A stretch of DNA of 64,000 nucleotides from assembly GCA_002315615.1 (NCBI GenBank), contig DCHK01000008.1, positions 1 to 64,000 on the forward strand, written 5' to 3'. Positions 1 to 8,655 of the stretch are shown in pieces. A program made the position numbers and the translations under genes. The stretch is from Bacteroidales bacterium UBA1754. GTDB taxonomy: Bacteria; Bacteroidota; Bacteroidia; Bacteroidales; Paludibacteraceae. The stretch's first letter is position 1. Each line of letters opens with the position of its first letter. The notes below the pieces were generated by a model. The model had not been told where the DNA came from. It worked only from the letters and a program-made list of their open reading frames with translations, and did not search any database.

Positions 1-1
1 T

Positions 2-349
2 TTGTTATGTGTTTTGCACGAAACCTCGTTTGTCCCATTCTTTCACGGATGGAGAGTTGAGGCTTTCATTTTATTGTTTCTCTCTTTAATGATTACACAT
101 TTATCAGCAAAATTAAAATATTCATCTATTGCATTAAAATTTTGCGGAAAACATTCAGCCAACATATATTTATTCCATTATTTTGTAATTTTGTGGTGGT
201 TGAAAGAAGTGTTATTTCAATTGGGGTCATCTTCAATTATAATGATAGTATCTTTGGTTATATGTTTAGTTGGGAGTTATTTGATTGAAACTTTGAAGCA
301 TTTAGTAGGTGTATATAAATTAGAGTACAAAGTAGTTAACCTTATATAA
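2..349 (+). CDS. Acyltransferase-3-like membrane protein, C-terminal part
   Basis: The reading frame is open from the window edge, so the start is missing. The 115 visible residues are hydrophobic, with about three membrane segments. A central stretch reading GKHSANIYLFHYF matches the late-helix motif of the acyltransferase 3 (PF01757) family, integral inner-membrane enzymes that O-acylate surface sugars. Its position ahead of glycosyltransferases fits O-acetylation of a capsule or O-antigen unit. The catalytic His of this family lies in the N-terminal part and cannot be checked here. Confidence 0.65.
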   Translation: MLCVLHETSFVPFFHGWRVEAFILLFLSLMITHLSAKLKYSSIALKFCGKHSANIYLFHYFVILWWLKEVLFQLGSSSIIMIVSLVICLVGSYLIETLKHLVGVYKLEYKVVNLI

Positions 350-357
350 TATCGTAA

Positions 358-900
358 ATGTTTGAAAAATTAAAGTGTGCCATAAAGAGAGAAGTTTATC
401 TTCCAAATCTCATTAGTAGAGGTTTAAAAATTGGAAAGAATTTTAAAATGATGGGTGGATGCATTTTGGATCCTGCTCATTGTTGGCATATTACAATAGG
501 AGACGATGTTACTCTTGCTCCACGTGTCCATATTCTTGCACACGATGCAAGTACAAAGACACATTTAGGTTATACAAAGGTTGCTAATACGACAATAGGC
601 AACCGTTGTTTTATTGGTGCTGGAACTATTATTCTTCCAGGAGTTACAATTGGCGATGATGTGATTGTGGGTGCTAGCAGTGTAGTTACTAAAGATATAT
701 CCAATGGAATGCTTGCCGTAGGTAATCCTGCTAAGGTAATTTGTACTGTAGAGGAGTATATGGCAAAAATAAAAGTCGAAATGACCGCTGACAACACTTT
801 TGGAGAGGAGTTTACACTGAGAAATCCGGAATTTGGTCAAGTACAAAGAGATAAAATGATTGAGGCTGCCAATAAGCAAAAACGTATTTTTGTAAAATGA
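358..900 (+). CDS. Hexapeptide-repeat O-acetyltransferase (WcaF/maltose-acetyltransferase type)
   Basis: A 180-residue protein. Residues about 45-130 show left-handed beta-helix hexapeptide repeats (IGDDVTLAP, IGNRCFIGAGTIILPGVTIGDDVIVGASSVV) closing with the typical VGNPAKVI. An HDAS segment near residue 61 supplies the His expected for CoA-dependent acetyl transfer. The family acetylates hydroxyls or amines of sugars in the cytoplasm. The gene starts 8 bp after the upstream acyltransferase and its stop overlaps the next start (ATGA), so it is translationally coupled within the glycan operon. The sugar substrate cannot be told from sequence. Confidence 0.85.
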   Translation: MFEKLKCAIKREVYLPNLISRGLKIGKNFKMMGGCILDPAHCWHITIGDDVTLAPRVHILAHDASTKTHLGYTKVANTTIGNRCFIGAGTIILPGVTIGDDVIVGASSVVTKDISNGMLAVGNPAKVICTVEEYMAKIKVEMTADNTFGEEFTLRNPEFGQVQRDKMIEAANKQKRIFVK

Positions 901-1700
901 AACTATCCATAATAACAGTTTGCTTTAATAATAAAGATGGTCTCATTAAGACTATTGATAGCGTTCGTAATCAAACGTATAAGGATTATGAATTTATTGT
1001 TATTGATGGCGGTTCAAAAGATGGTTCCAAAGAAATAATAGAAGCCAACAAGGATTTGTTTTCTTATTGGTGTTCCGAACCCGATGGCGGTATATATCAA
1101 GGAATGAATAAGGGAATTGCCCACGCAAGTGGCGAGTATTGTTTATTCCTTAATTCTGGCGATTGGTTGGCGAATAATAGCGTATTGCAAAAAGTATTCT
1201 CCAAAGGTTTTGATGAAGATATTTTATATGGAGATGTTATAAGGGTTAGAGGCAGAAGAAAAATGATTATTCATTACTCGAAAGAATTGACTTTTGCTGA
1301 TTTTTATAGAGTGTCGGCTGCGATTAACCACCAATCAGCATTTATAAAACGTACTCTTTTTGAACAATATGGAAAATATAGGGAAGATACATATTTGAAT
1401 GCAGATTGGCATTTCTTTTTTAAGACAATTGTTCAAAATAACGTATCCACTAAATATTTGAATATAGTAACTTCTGTTTGTGATGCTTCTGGTTCAAGTC
1501 AGACATATTCATTACAAAATCCTAAAGTGCAGTACGATTTGAAAACCAAACAAGACTTGATAAACCAAGTTTTACCTAATTTGGCTCAAAAGGATCTTGA
1601 TAAGGTGTGCAAGATATCTAAATGGGAGAAATTTAAAACCAGTATTAAGTGGAGATTGTCATTTTTAATGCCAATGTCTCTTTTTATTAGATGTTATTGA
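897..1700 (+). CDS. Family 2 glycosyltransferase
   Basis: 267 residues with a GT-A fold signature. The N-terminus has SIITVCFNN, then a nucleotide-binding DGGSKDGS and the acceptor-side motif PDGGIYQGMNKGIAHASGEYCLFLNSGD, in which the final GD acts in the DxD role. The protein resembles WcaA/WbdN-type enzymes that extend a lipid-linked repeat unit on the cytoplasmic face. It overlaps the upstream acetyltransferase by 4 bp and is followed 1 bp later by the GtrA-like gene. Donor and linkage are unknown. Confidence 0.88.
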   Translation: MKLSIITVCFNNKDGLIKTIDSVRNQTYKDYEFIVIDGGSKDGSKEIIEANKDLFSYWCSEPDGGIYQGMNKGIAHASGEYCLFLNSGDWLANNSVLQKVFSKGFDEDILYGDVIRVRGRRKMIIHYSKELTFADFYRVSAAINHQSAFIKRTLFEQYGKYREDTYLNADWHFFFKTIVQNNVSTKYLNIVTSVCDASGSSQTYSLQNPKVQYDLKTKQDLINQVLPNLAQKDLDKVCKISKWEKFKTSIKWRLSFLMPMSLFIRCY

Positions 1701-1701
1701 A

Positions 1702-2121
1702 ATGTGGATAAAAGATAAATATTTTGAGCTAAATACCACAGAAAAAGGAAAAAAACTTTTAGAGTTTGTTCGTTTTTGCATAGTAGGTGTATTTGCTACA
1801 GCGCTTCATTATGGCATATATTTATTGTTAATGCGAATAATGAATGTAAATGTTGCCTATACAATAGGTTATTTGATAAGTTTTGTTTGTAACTTTTATT
1901 TAACAGCAAAATTTACCTTTAAGAGTGCTGCAAATGCAAAAAAAGGAGTGGGATTTGCCATAAGTCATGCTATAAACTATTGTTTGCACATAATACTTTT
2001 AAACTTTTTTATTTGGATTGGCGTGTCGAAACAATTGGCACCTATCCCAGTGTATTGTATAGTTATTCCAGTTAATTTTATACTGGTTAGATTTGTTTTT
2101 AAAACTAAAAAAATGCAATAA
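1702..2121 (+). CDS. GtrA-like small membrane protein (putative polyprenyl-sugar flippase)
   Basis: 139 residues with four predicted membrane segments starting at about residues 24, 48, 80 and 105. The first holds FCIVGVFATALHYGIY, the signature of the GtrA/DPMS1 family (PF04138). GtrA proteins are thought to move undecaprenyl-phosphate-linked sugar across the inner membrane. The next two genes look like GtrB and a polytopic GtrC-like protein, with only 1-2 bp between genes. That order is the classical three-gene glycan-modification cassette. Confidence 0.85.
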   Translation: MWIKDKYFELNTTEKGKKLLEFVRFCIVGVFATALHYGIYLLLMRIMNVNVAYTIGYLISFVCNFYLTAKFTFKSAANAKKGVGFAISHAINYCLHIILLNFFIWIGVSKQLAPIPVYCIVIPVNFILVRFVFKTKKMQ

Positions 2122-2123
2122 TT

Positions 2124-3056
2124 ATGAATTTGATGATTGTTATTCCTTGTTATAATGAAGAGGAAGTTCTTCGTGAAACAACAAAACAACTTAGTGTTGT
2201 AATTGATAGAATGATTGATTGTAATAAAGTTAATGAGTGCTCAATTTTGTATGTTGATGATGGAAGTAAAGATACAACTTGGTCTTTAATAGAAGAATTA
2301 GGACAAACAAATAAGTATGTTCATGGATTGAAATTGGCACATAATGTAGGTCATCAAAATGCTTTATGGGCAGGTTTGGAATGGGCTTCGGATAAGTGTG
2401 ATGCTGCTGTTTCAATTGATGCAGATCTTCAGCACGATATAAATACAATTGAGTTGATGGTTGAAAAATTTAAGAATGGTTACGAGGTTGTACTTGGTAT
2501 TAGAAATGATAGGCAAACCGATTCTTGGTTTAAAAAGAACACTGCTCTCTTTTTCTATAATTTAATGCAAAAAATGGGCGTTGATGTAGTTCGAAATCAT
2601 GCTGATTTTAGATTGCTAAGTCAAAGAGTTTTGAAATCATTAATGTCTTATCCCGAGAGAAATTTATTCTTGAGAGGCATAGTTAGATTGATGGGATTTA
2701 AGACGACAGAGGTGTATTTTGATTGTAATGAACGTTTTGCAGGTGAATCAAAGTATTCTTTGAGCAAAATGTTAAATTTTGCCATTGATGGTATCACATC
2801 TTTTAGTGTTCAGCCTTTACGTTGGATTACTATTATTGGCATAGTTTCAATTTTTATTGCTTTCTGCGAGGTTGTATATGCTATTGTGGCATATTGCAAA
2901 GGTGTAACTATCCCAGGTTGGACGTCATTGTTAGTATCATTGTGGTTTATTGGTGGAATGTTGTTTTTATGTATAGGTGTTATTGGTGAGTATATAGGCA
3001 AGATATACAAGGAAGTAAAACGACGCCCTCGATATTTAATAGAAAAAAGTATTTAG
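2124..3056 (+). CDS. GtrB-like polyprenyl-phosphate glycosyltransferase
   Basis: 310 residues. The catalytic GT2 domain covers about residues 1-225 (IPCYNEEEVL at the start, YVDDGSKDTTW, then the metal-binding SIDADLQHD), followed by two C-terminal membrane helices. This is the DPM1/GtrB/ArnC architecture: a nucleotide sugar is used to charge undecaprenyl phosphate on the cytoplasmic side. The cluster arrangement supports a role in side-branch modification of the surface glycan rather than main-chain synthesis. Confidence 0.9.
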   Translation: MNLMIVIPCYNEEEVLRETTKQLSVVIDRMIDCNKVNECSILYVDDGSKDTTWSLIEELGQTNKYVHGLKLAHNVGHQNALWAGLEWASDKCDAAVSIDADLQHDINTIELMVEKFKNGYEVVLGIRNDRQTDSWFKKNTALFFYNLMQKMGVDVVRNHADFRLLSQRVLKSLMSYPERNLFLRGIVRLMGFKTTEVYFDCNERFAGESKYSLSKMLNFAIDGITSFSVQPLRWITIIGIVSIFIAFCEVVYAIVAYCKGVTIPGWTSLLVSLWFIGGMLFLCIGVIGEYIGKIYKEVKRRPRYLIEKSI

Positions 3057-3057
3057 T

Positions 3058-4503
3058 ATGTTAAAAAATTCTTTGTTTACAAAATATGTATTATTGGCAT
3101 TAAACATTCTGTTTTTTGTTTACTACTTTATTTTGATGCTATATAATGGATTCGCTGCAGATGACTATGGGTTTTTAGCAAGTGTAAAAAATACTGATGC
3201 TTTCGCATGGGTAAGTGGGGTTTATGCAAATTTCAGTGGTCGATTTGTTAGATACTTTTTTTATTATTGGAAATATAGATTATTCAATGTTTGGAATTTT
3301 GCTCCAATTTTTTACCCGTTAATTGCATATTTTATATACGTAGGTTCTATTTGTTTCGTATTTTCAAAAATTAAACAAATAAAAATAGACAAAGTTCTTT
3401 TGACTTTGCTGTCTTTTTTGTTCGTGAATATTGCTATTAGTGTAAGTTTCGAAAGAACTGCATTTTTTTGGCTTGCAGCCATAGACTTTTATTCATCAGC
3501 AATATTATATCCAATATGGTTGTTCTATTTTTGTTATGTATGTAAAAATAAGTGGGCGTCATATATAGGAATTGTAGTTTTTTCTATTATTATTGGGGGA
3601 AGTAACGAGGCATTTTCGCCATTAATGATGTTTGTTCTTTTTGCCATATTATCGTATGATGTATGGAGACAAAGAAAACTTAAAATAAGTGATGTAAATA
3701 AAAAATTGATAGTGGCATTTGTGTTTATTACTCTTGCCACAGTTATAGTTTTTATGTCTCCGGGAAATAGCAACAGAATAAGTTGGTACGTAGAACAACC
3801 ATCTCTTTTTTCTATGCTTCTTATTTCTTTTAAATCAGTGGCAGTGTTTCTCTATCTGCTATTGTTTAAGTTACCGTATTTTGCACTGATAATGTTAGTG
3901 TGTGCTTGTGTAGGAATATTATCGCCCAAAGTGGTGGATTTTGACAAAAAGATATTTGTGTATTCTTTTCTATGTATGTTGTTTTTAATTTGGATTTGTA
4001 CATTTCCTGCGGCATACGGAATGGGCGAGTTTGGTTTTCAAAGAATATATACGCCTACAATATCGTGGGTTTTGATGTTTTGTTGTATATGGTCATTTGT
4101 TTTGGGACAAAATCTTCAAGGGGAAAAATCAGATAAGTTGTTTCTTTGTGCAAATGTTGCCTTGATGTTAGCTTGTGTAGCTCAAATAGCTAATATTTGT
4201 ATAGATACGAAAACTGTAAAGTTTTATAGAGAAAGAGAGGTGGCGAGAAATAATTTTATTCTCTTGGAAAAAGCAAAAGGAAGAACTGAAACTTTATATT
4301 TGGATAAATTGCCATCACTTAAATCTTTTGATTGTAAAAGTGTAGTTATGGGATTTGTTTCAAACAATCCTAAGCGACCTATATTGTATTATGGCAATGG
4401 TTTGTGGCACACATTTCAAAAAGGGTCTGATGATAGTTTTACGAATGAATGTTTGATGGGTTATTGGGATTTGCCATTTGTTATTTGCCAAAAAACAGAA
4501 TAG
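3058..4503 (+). CDS. Polytopic membrane protein, GtrC-like position (possibly DUF6056-type)
   Basis: 481 residues with about ten membrane segments and a soluble C-terminal tail of roughly 100 residues. An N-terminal acidic pair follows helix 1 (GFAADDYGFLA), the place where GT-C enzymes keep the DD/ED catalytic motif in the first periplasmic loop. Together with its place directly after GtrA and GtrB, this suggests the periplasmic transferase that moves the lipid-linked sugar onto the nascent glycan. The family name is a recollection and less certain than the GT-C-like layout. Confidence 0.6.
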   Translation: MLKNSLFTKYVLLALNILFFVYYFILMLYNGFAADDYGFLASVKNTDAFAWVSGVYANFSGRFVRYFFYYWKYRLFNVWNFAPIFYPLIAYFIYVGSICFVFSKIKQIKIDKVLLTLLSFLFVNIAISVSFERTAFFWLAAIDFYSSAILYPIWLFYFCYVCKNKWASYIGIVVFSIIIGGSNEAFSPLMMFVLFAILSYDVWRQRKLKISDVNKKLIVAFVFITLATVIVFMSPGNSNRISWYVEQPSLFSMLLISFKSVAVFLYLLLFKLPYFALIMLVCACVGILSPKVVDFDKKIFVYSFLCMLFLIWICTFPAAYGMGEFGFQRIYTPTISWVLMFCCIWSFVLGQNLQGEKSDKLFLCANVALMLACVAQIANICIDTKTVKFYREREVARNNFILLEKAKGRTETLYLDKLPSLKSFDCKSVVMGFVSNNPKRPILYYGNGLWHTFQKGSDDSFTNECLMGYWDLPFVICQKTE

Positions 4504-4509
4504 AAAATC

Positions 4510-5922
4510 GTGATTCAGTACAACCCTCTTAAATATTACACAAATAAAGCGATAGTAATGTATTTTGCATTGCTAGCGCTTGCGCCTATTGTATTTGGTT
4601 ATCCAATGGAATGGTTCGGTTATGTATGGGGAATTGTATTTGTGTTGTTGTTTTTCATTGGATGTAATAATTGTAATTTGTCTTGGCAAAAACTGGATGT
4701 AAAAAAGTTTGAAAAAAAAATATTTTGGACAGGTTTTCTTATTCGAGCAGTATATGTGATTTTGAGCTATTGGTTCTATGTGGAAATGAACGGAGAACCT
4801 TTTGAGTTTAGTAGTGCAGACTCTTTCTGTTATGATAATGGAGCAAGATTTATGACGGAAAACGTATCAGAACTTGGCTTGTCATATATAATAAACTATG
4901 TGTTTGGTTTAGATTATTCAGATTCTGGATATTATGTGTATTTGATGGTGATTTATTTTTTGACTGGAAATTCCATACTTATTTCACGCATTATAAATGG
5001 AGCTGTATGTGCATTCATGTGTGTAGTTATATATAGACTTGCTAAGCGTCACTTTAGCGAGAATGTATCTCGTCTTGCAGCTATTTTTTGCTTGTTTTGC
5101 CCGTATTTTATATTTTATTGTGGACTGCATCTAAAAGAAGTAGTAATGACGTTTTTGTTGGTGCTTTTTGTTAATAGTGCCGATGTATTGTTATTTGAAA
5201 ATAAAAAATGGCAAAAGTGGATACCATTGGTACTGTGTGGAATTTCTTTGTTCGCGTTTCGTACGGTATTGGGTACTGTTGCTTTTTTGTCTTTTTTTGC
5301 AACATTATTGTTTAGTAGTGGAAAGCAGATGAGTTGGGGGAAGCGTATCATGATTATTGTTGCAGCACTTGGTGTCAGTTTTTATGCCGCAAGTGATAAA
5401 ATAATAAACGAAGTGAATATGGTTTTGGAATCAGCAGGTACAGATAACCAGCAAAAGAATATGGAATGGAGAAGTAAACGTAAAGGTGGAAATGAATTAG
5501 CGAAATACGCAGGTGCTGCAGTGTTTGCACCCTTGATATTTACGATTCCATTTCCAAGTATGGTATATACCGAAGACCAGGAAAATATGCGATTGACAAA
5601 TGGTGCTAACTACGTAAAAAATATTATGTCTTTTTTTTCTATATTTGCAATAATAATGATGATTGTAAGTGGAGATTGGCGTAAATACGTACTTATACTA
5701 TCAGTCACATGCGGTTATTTGTTGGTAATAGCATTAAGTAACTTTGCACAATCAGGGAGGTTCCACGTGCCAGTTATGCCCTTTGAAATGATGCTATCAG
5801 CCTACGGAGTTTGTATTATTACAAAAAAACAACGTAAGTTTTTTAATATGTGGATGGTGTTTATGTTTGTTGCTTGTATCGCTTGGCAGTGGTTTAAACT
5901 TAAGGGGCGGGGAATGATATAA
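4510..5922 (+). CDS. Polytopic membrane glycosyltransferase-like protein (GT-C type)
   Basis: 470 residues if GTG at 4510 is used; an ATG at 4558 would trim 16 residues and may be the real start. About ten to twelve membrane helices are visible, with a polar loop near residues 80-130 and another near 300-360. The pattern resembles PMT/ArnT-type GT-C proteins or an O-antigen polymerase, and the sequence does not decide between them. It follows the GtrC-like gene by 6 bp. An array of five GCATATA repeats begins one base after its stop codon. Confidence 0.5.
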   Translation: MIQYNPLKYYTNKAIVMYFALLALAPIVFGYPMEWFGYVWGIVFVLLFFIGCNNCNLSWQKLDVKKFEKKIFWTGFLIRAVYVILSYWFYVEMNGEPFEFSSADSFCYDNGARFMTENVSELGLSYIINYVFGLDYSDSGYYVYLMVIYFLTGNSILISRIINGAVCAFMCVVIYRLAKRHFSENVSRLAAIFCLFCPYFIFYCGLHLKEVVMTFLLVLFVNSADVLLFENKKWQKWIPLVLCGISLFAFRTVLGTVAFLSFFATLLFSSGKQMSWGKRIMIIVAALGVSFYAASDKIINEVNMVLESAGTDNQQKNMEWRSKRKGGNELAKYAGAAVFAPLIFTIPFPSMVYTEDQENMRLTNGANYVKNIMSFFSIFAIIMMIVSGDWRKYVLILSVTCGYLLVIALSNFAQSGRFHVPVMPFEMMLSAYGVCIITKKQRKFFNMWMVFMFVACIAWQWFKLKGRGMI

Positions 5923-5923
5923 G

Positions 5924-5958
5924 GCATATAGCATATAGCATATAGCATATAGCATATA
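5924..5958 (+). repeat. Tandem 7-bp repeat (GCATATA x5)
   Basis: Five perfect copies of GCATATA start one base after the stop of the preceding membrane protein. They are followed by the related words GAGATTA and GAGATGA before the ATG at 5980. The same heptamer recurs four times at 61627-61654. Confidence 0.95.
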
Positions 5959-5979
5959 GAGATTAGAGATGATTAAGGA

Positions 5980-7062
5980 ATGAAGATTATTCATATTATA
6001 TCGGGATATTTGGGACAAGGTGGTGCAGAACGTCTTGTTGTCGATTTAGCAGAGGCACAAGCACAACTTGGGCATAGTGTAACTATTGCTTGTTTGTATC
6101 CAACAAACGAGCGAAGTTTGCAAGTCCCGTCAGTCGTAAAAGTGCATAGTTTTGGCAAGACAAAGGGTGTTAATGTAAAACTTCCCTTTGCTATTAAGAA
6201 ATACATAAACGATGAAAATCCAGATGTGGTAAATTGTCATTTGCCTGCACTTTTTTTGTATATGATTCCTTCCTTGTTGCGTTGTAAATGCAAATTTTTT
6301 TATACTATTCATTCGAATCCAATACAAGAAGAACCGAGATTATGGGTTAGAATTATTAGAAAGTTTTTTATAAGTACCAACAAACTGAAATTTGTAGGTA
6401 TCACCGACAAGAACAAAAATGATTTTGAAGAATTGTATGGTGTAAATGGTAAGTTGGAAGTAATTTATAATGGTAGAAAATCTTTAGGAAAAACATTAAT
6501 TTTTGATGATGTAAAAACTGAGATTGATCAGTACAAAACAGATTCGAATACAAAAGTTTTCATAGCGGTAGGAAGATTATTTGAACCAAAGAATTATCCG
6601 TTAATGCTGAAATCTTTTGCAGAATTGACTTCTGAAAATATAGTGTTGCTAATTTTAGGATTTGGAGATAAGAACCAATTCAAAGATATTACGCCCACAA
6701 ATGTTCATTTCTTGGGTGCAAAAAATAATGTTTGCGATTACTTGTTGTGTGCCGATGCGTTTTGTATGTCATCAAGTTACGAGGGTATGCCAATATCCAT
6801 TATAGAGGCAATGAGTGCAGGACTTCCTGTGCTTTCAACAAATGTTGGCGGTATTCCTGATATTGTGGAAGATGGTGTAAATGGTTTGTTGTGTAAAACG
6901 CAAGAAATATCTGATTATGTAACAATGATTAAAAAGTATTTATCATTAACTCAAGTAGATACGAAAAAAATGTCTGAAATAAACAAGGCTACATTTGCCG
7001 AAAAATATGATATTTCAATAACTGCAAAACGATATCTACAATTATATCAAGAAACAAAATAA
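5980..7062 (+). CDS. Family 4 glycosyltransferase
   Basis: 360 residues, GT-B fold. The N-terminus carries the acceptor-side glycine motif GYLGQGGAERLVVDLA. The C-terminal half has VGRLFEPKNYPLML and the E-x7-E donor motif in SSYEGMPISIIEAMSAGLPVLSTNVGGIPDIV, all typical of GT4 retaining transferases such as WcaL/RfaG. It is cytoplasmic or peripheral to the membrane and likely adds one residue of the repeat unit. The stop overlaps the next start by one base. Confidence 0.92.
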   Translation: MKIIHIISGYLGQGGAERLVVDLAEAQAQLGHSVTIACLYPTNERSLQVPSVVKVHSFGKTKGVNVKLPFAIKKYINDENPDVVNCHLPALFLYMIPSLLRCKCKFFYTIHSNPIQEEPRLWVRIIRKFFISTNKLKFVGITDKNKNDFEELYGVNGKLEVIYNGRKSLGKTLIFDDVKTEIDQYKTDSNTKVFIAVGRLFEPKNYPLMLKSFAELTSENIVLLILGFGDKNQFKDITPTNVHFLGAKNNVCDYLLCADAFCMSSSYEGMPISIIEAMSAGLPVLSTNVGGIPDIVEDGVNGLLCKTQEISDYVTMIKKYLSLTQVDTKKMSEINKATFAEKYDISITAKRYLQLYQETK

Positions 7063-7655
7063 TGAAATCGTTAAAACTTGTAATAATGTACCTCAATTTA
7101 TTGCGCTTTTGGCCGCATTTTATTTGCTACTTTCTTTTTAGGAGAAAAAGGCAACTGATAAATGCCGATTTGAAAGCGTATGGCGATTTTTACAAGGTAA
7201 AAGGTGGTTCGTTGTTTTTGTTGTTACATTTTTTGTTTTATCATCGTTCGTACAGAACATATTTCTATTACAGAATTGGCGAAATTTCAAAGATATTTTC
7301 TTGGTTGGCACCAGGAATTGAAAATCTAATAATATCAAAAGATACAAAACTTGGAATTGGCATTTTGTTCTTTCACGCATATTCTACAATTGTTAATGCA
7401 CAACACGTTGGTAATAATTGTAGAATACTACAGAATGTTACGATTGGAGAATGGAAGGATAAAAAACCAATAATAGGTAACAATGTATATGTATATCCCA
7501 ATGCAGTAATTACAGGAGATATAACGATTGGAGATAATACAATGGTAGGTCCTGGTGCAGTAGTGTTTAAGAGTATTCCCGAAAATTGTGTTGTTGTTGG
7601 TAATCCTGCGTATATTCTTAAGCAAGATGGGGTAGTTGTGAATAAAAAACTTTGA
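7062..7655 (+). CDS. Serine acetyltransferase-like hexapeptide acyltransferase (WcaB type)
   Basis: 197 residues. An N-terminal region of about 85 residues, as in CysE/WcaB, includes a possible membrane-associated stretch (LLRFWPHFICYFLF). A left-handed beta helix follows: FHAYSTIVNAQHVGNNCRILQNVTIG, then VYPNAVITGDITIGDNTMVGPGAVV and VGNPAYIL. Within a glycosyltransferase operon this is more likely a sugar O-acetyltransferase than a cysteine-pathway enzyme. Confidence 0.82.
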   Translation: MKSLKLVIMYLNLLRFWPHFICYFLFRRKRQLINADLKAYGDFYKVKGGSLFLLLHFLFYHRSYRTYFYYRIGEISKIFSWLAPGIENLIISKDTKLGIGILFFHAYSTIVNAQHVGNNCRILQNVTIGEWKDKKPIIGNNVYVYPNAVITGDITIGDNTMVGPGAVVFKSIPENCVVVGNPAYILKQDGVVVNKKL

Positions 7656-7656
7656 T

Positions 7657-8655
7657 ATGAGAGTTTTAATTGTAGGTAGATACAAAAAACAATATGATAA
7701 TTTAATGCCCTTTGTTACAGAGCAAGGTACATCAATTGCTGCTTTGGGTAATGATGTTGATTACTATGTAATAAAGGGTAATGGATTTTTGTCATATTTC
7801 AAAGCGGTAAAAGGTTTGAAAAAGAAAATTGATGAGTTCAAGCCTGATATTATTCACGCTCATTATGGATTAAGTGGGATAACTGCAGTACTTCAAAATA
7901 AAGTACCCGTAGTTACGACATTTCATAATGGCGAAACATTATCTTTTGTTGCAAATTTTCTATCTTCAATATTCTCTTTGCGTGCAAAATATGTAATATA
8001 CGTTGCTCAACATATATATAACAAGGCTTTTTTAAAGAAGAAAAACAATTTTAGTATAATCCCTTGTGGTGTTAATCTTGAAGAATGTACCATTACACCT
8101 TTTGGAAAAGCAAGAGAAATTCTTAACTTTGACAAAAATAAAAAATATATTTTGTTTGGAGGAGGATTCGATAATTTAAGGAAAAATTTTGCCTTGTTGA
8201 ATGACGCACTTGTGTTATATACGGGGAAACAAGGAGTTAAAAAGGATGTTGACGTTCAATATGATGGTCAGACGGTTCACATATCTTCATTTGATTATGG
8301 CAATGTAGAAGCTATAGAAATGAAGAAATTAAGCAGAAAACAATGTGTGTTGATTATGTGTGGTTGTGATGCTTTTTCTTTGCCATCAAAAAGCGAAGGT
8401 TCACCACAAGCATTAAAAGAGGCTATGGTTTGTAATTGTCCTATTTTCGCTACTGATATTGCTGATGTGAAGTATTTATTGGGCGAAATTCCTGGTCATT
8501 ATATTTGTTCATTTGAGCCTCAGAATGTAATGGAGCAAGTGCAAAAGGCATTAACATTTAATAGTAGAACTGAAGGCAGAAAGAGAATTGTTGAACTCGG
8601 TCTATCAAATGAGCAAGTGGCGGAAAAAATTATTAATATATATTTACAACTATGA
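7657..8655 (+). CDS. Family 4 glycosyltransferase
   Basis: 332 residues with a GT-B layout. The N-terminal domain has IIHAHYGLSGITAVL and VVTTFHNGE. The C-terminal domain has FSLPSKSEGSPQALKEAMVCNCPIFATDIADV, the E-x7-E donor-phosphate motif of GT4. It starts one base after the upstream stop and ends in an ATGA overlap with the DUF354 gene. Donor sugar is not identifiable. Confidence 0.88.
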   Translation: MRVLIVGRYKKQYDNLMPFVTEQGTSIAALGNDVDYYVIKGNGFLSYFKAVKGLKKKIDEFKPDIIHAHYGLSGITAVLQNKVPVVTTFHNGETLSFVANFLSSIFSLRAKYVIYVAQHIYNKAFLKKKNNFSIIPCGVNLEECTITPFGKAREILNFDKNKKYILFGGGFDNLRKNFALLNDALVLYTGKQGVKKDVDVQYDGQTVHISSFDYGNVEAIEMKKLSRKQCVLIMCGCDAFSLPSKSEGSPQALKEAMVCNCPIFATDIADVKYLLGEIPGHYICSFEPQNVMEQVQKALTFNSRTEGRKRIVELGLSNEQVAEKIINIYLQL

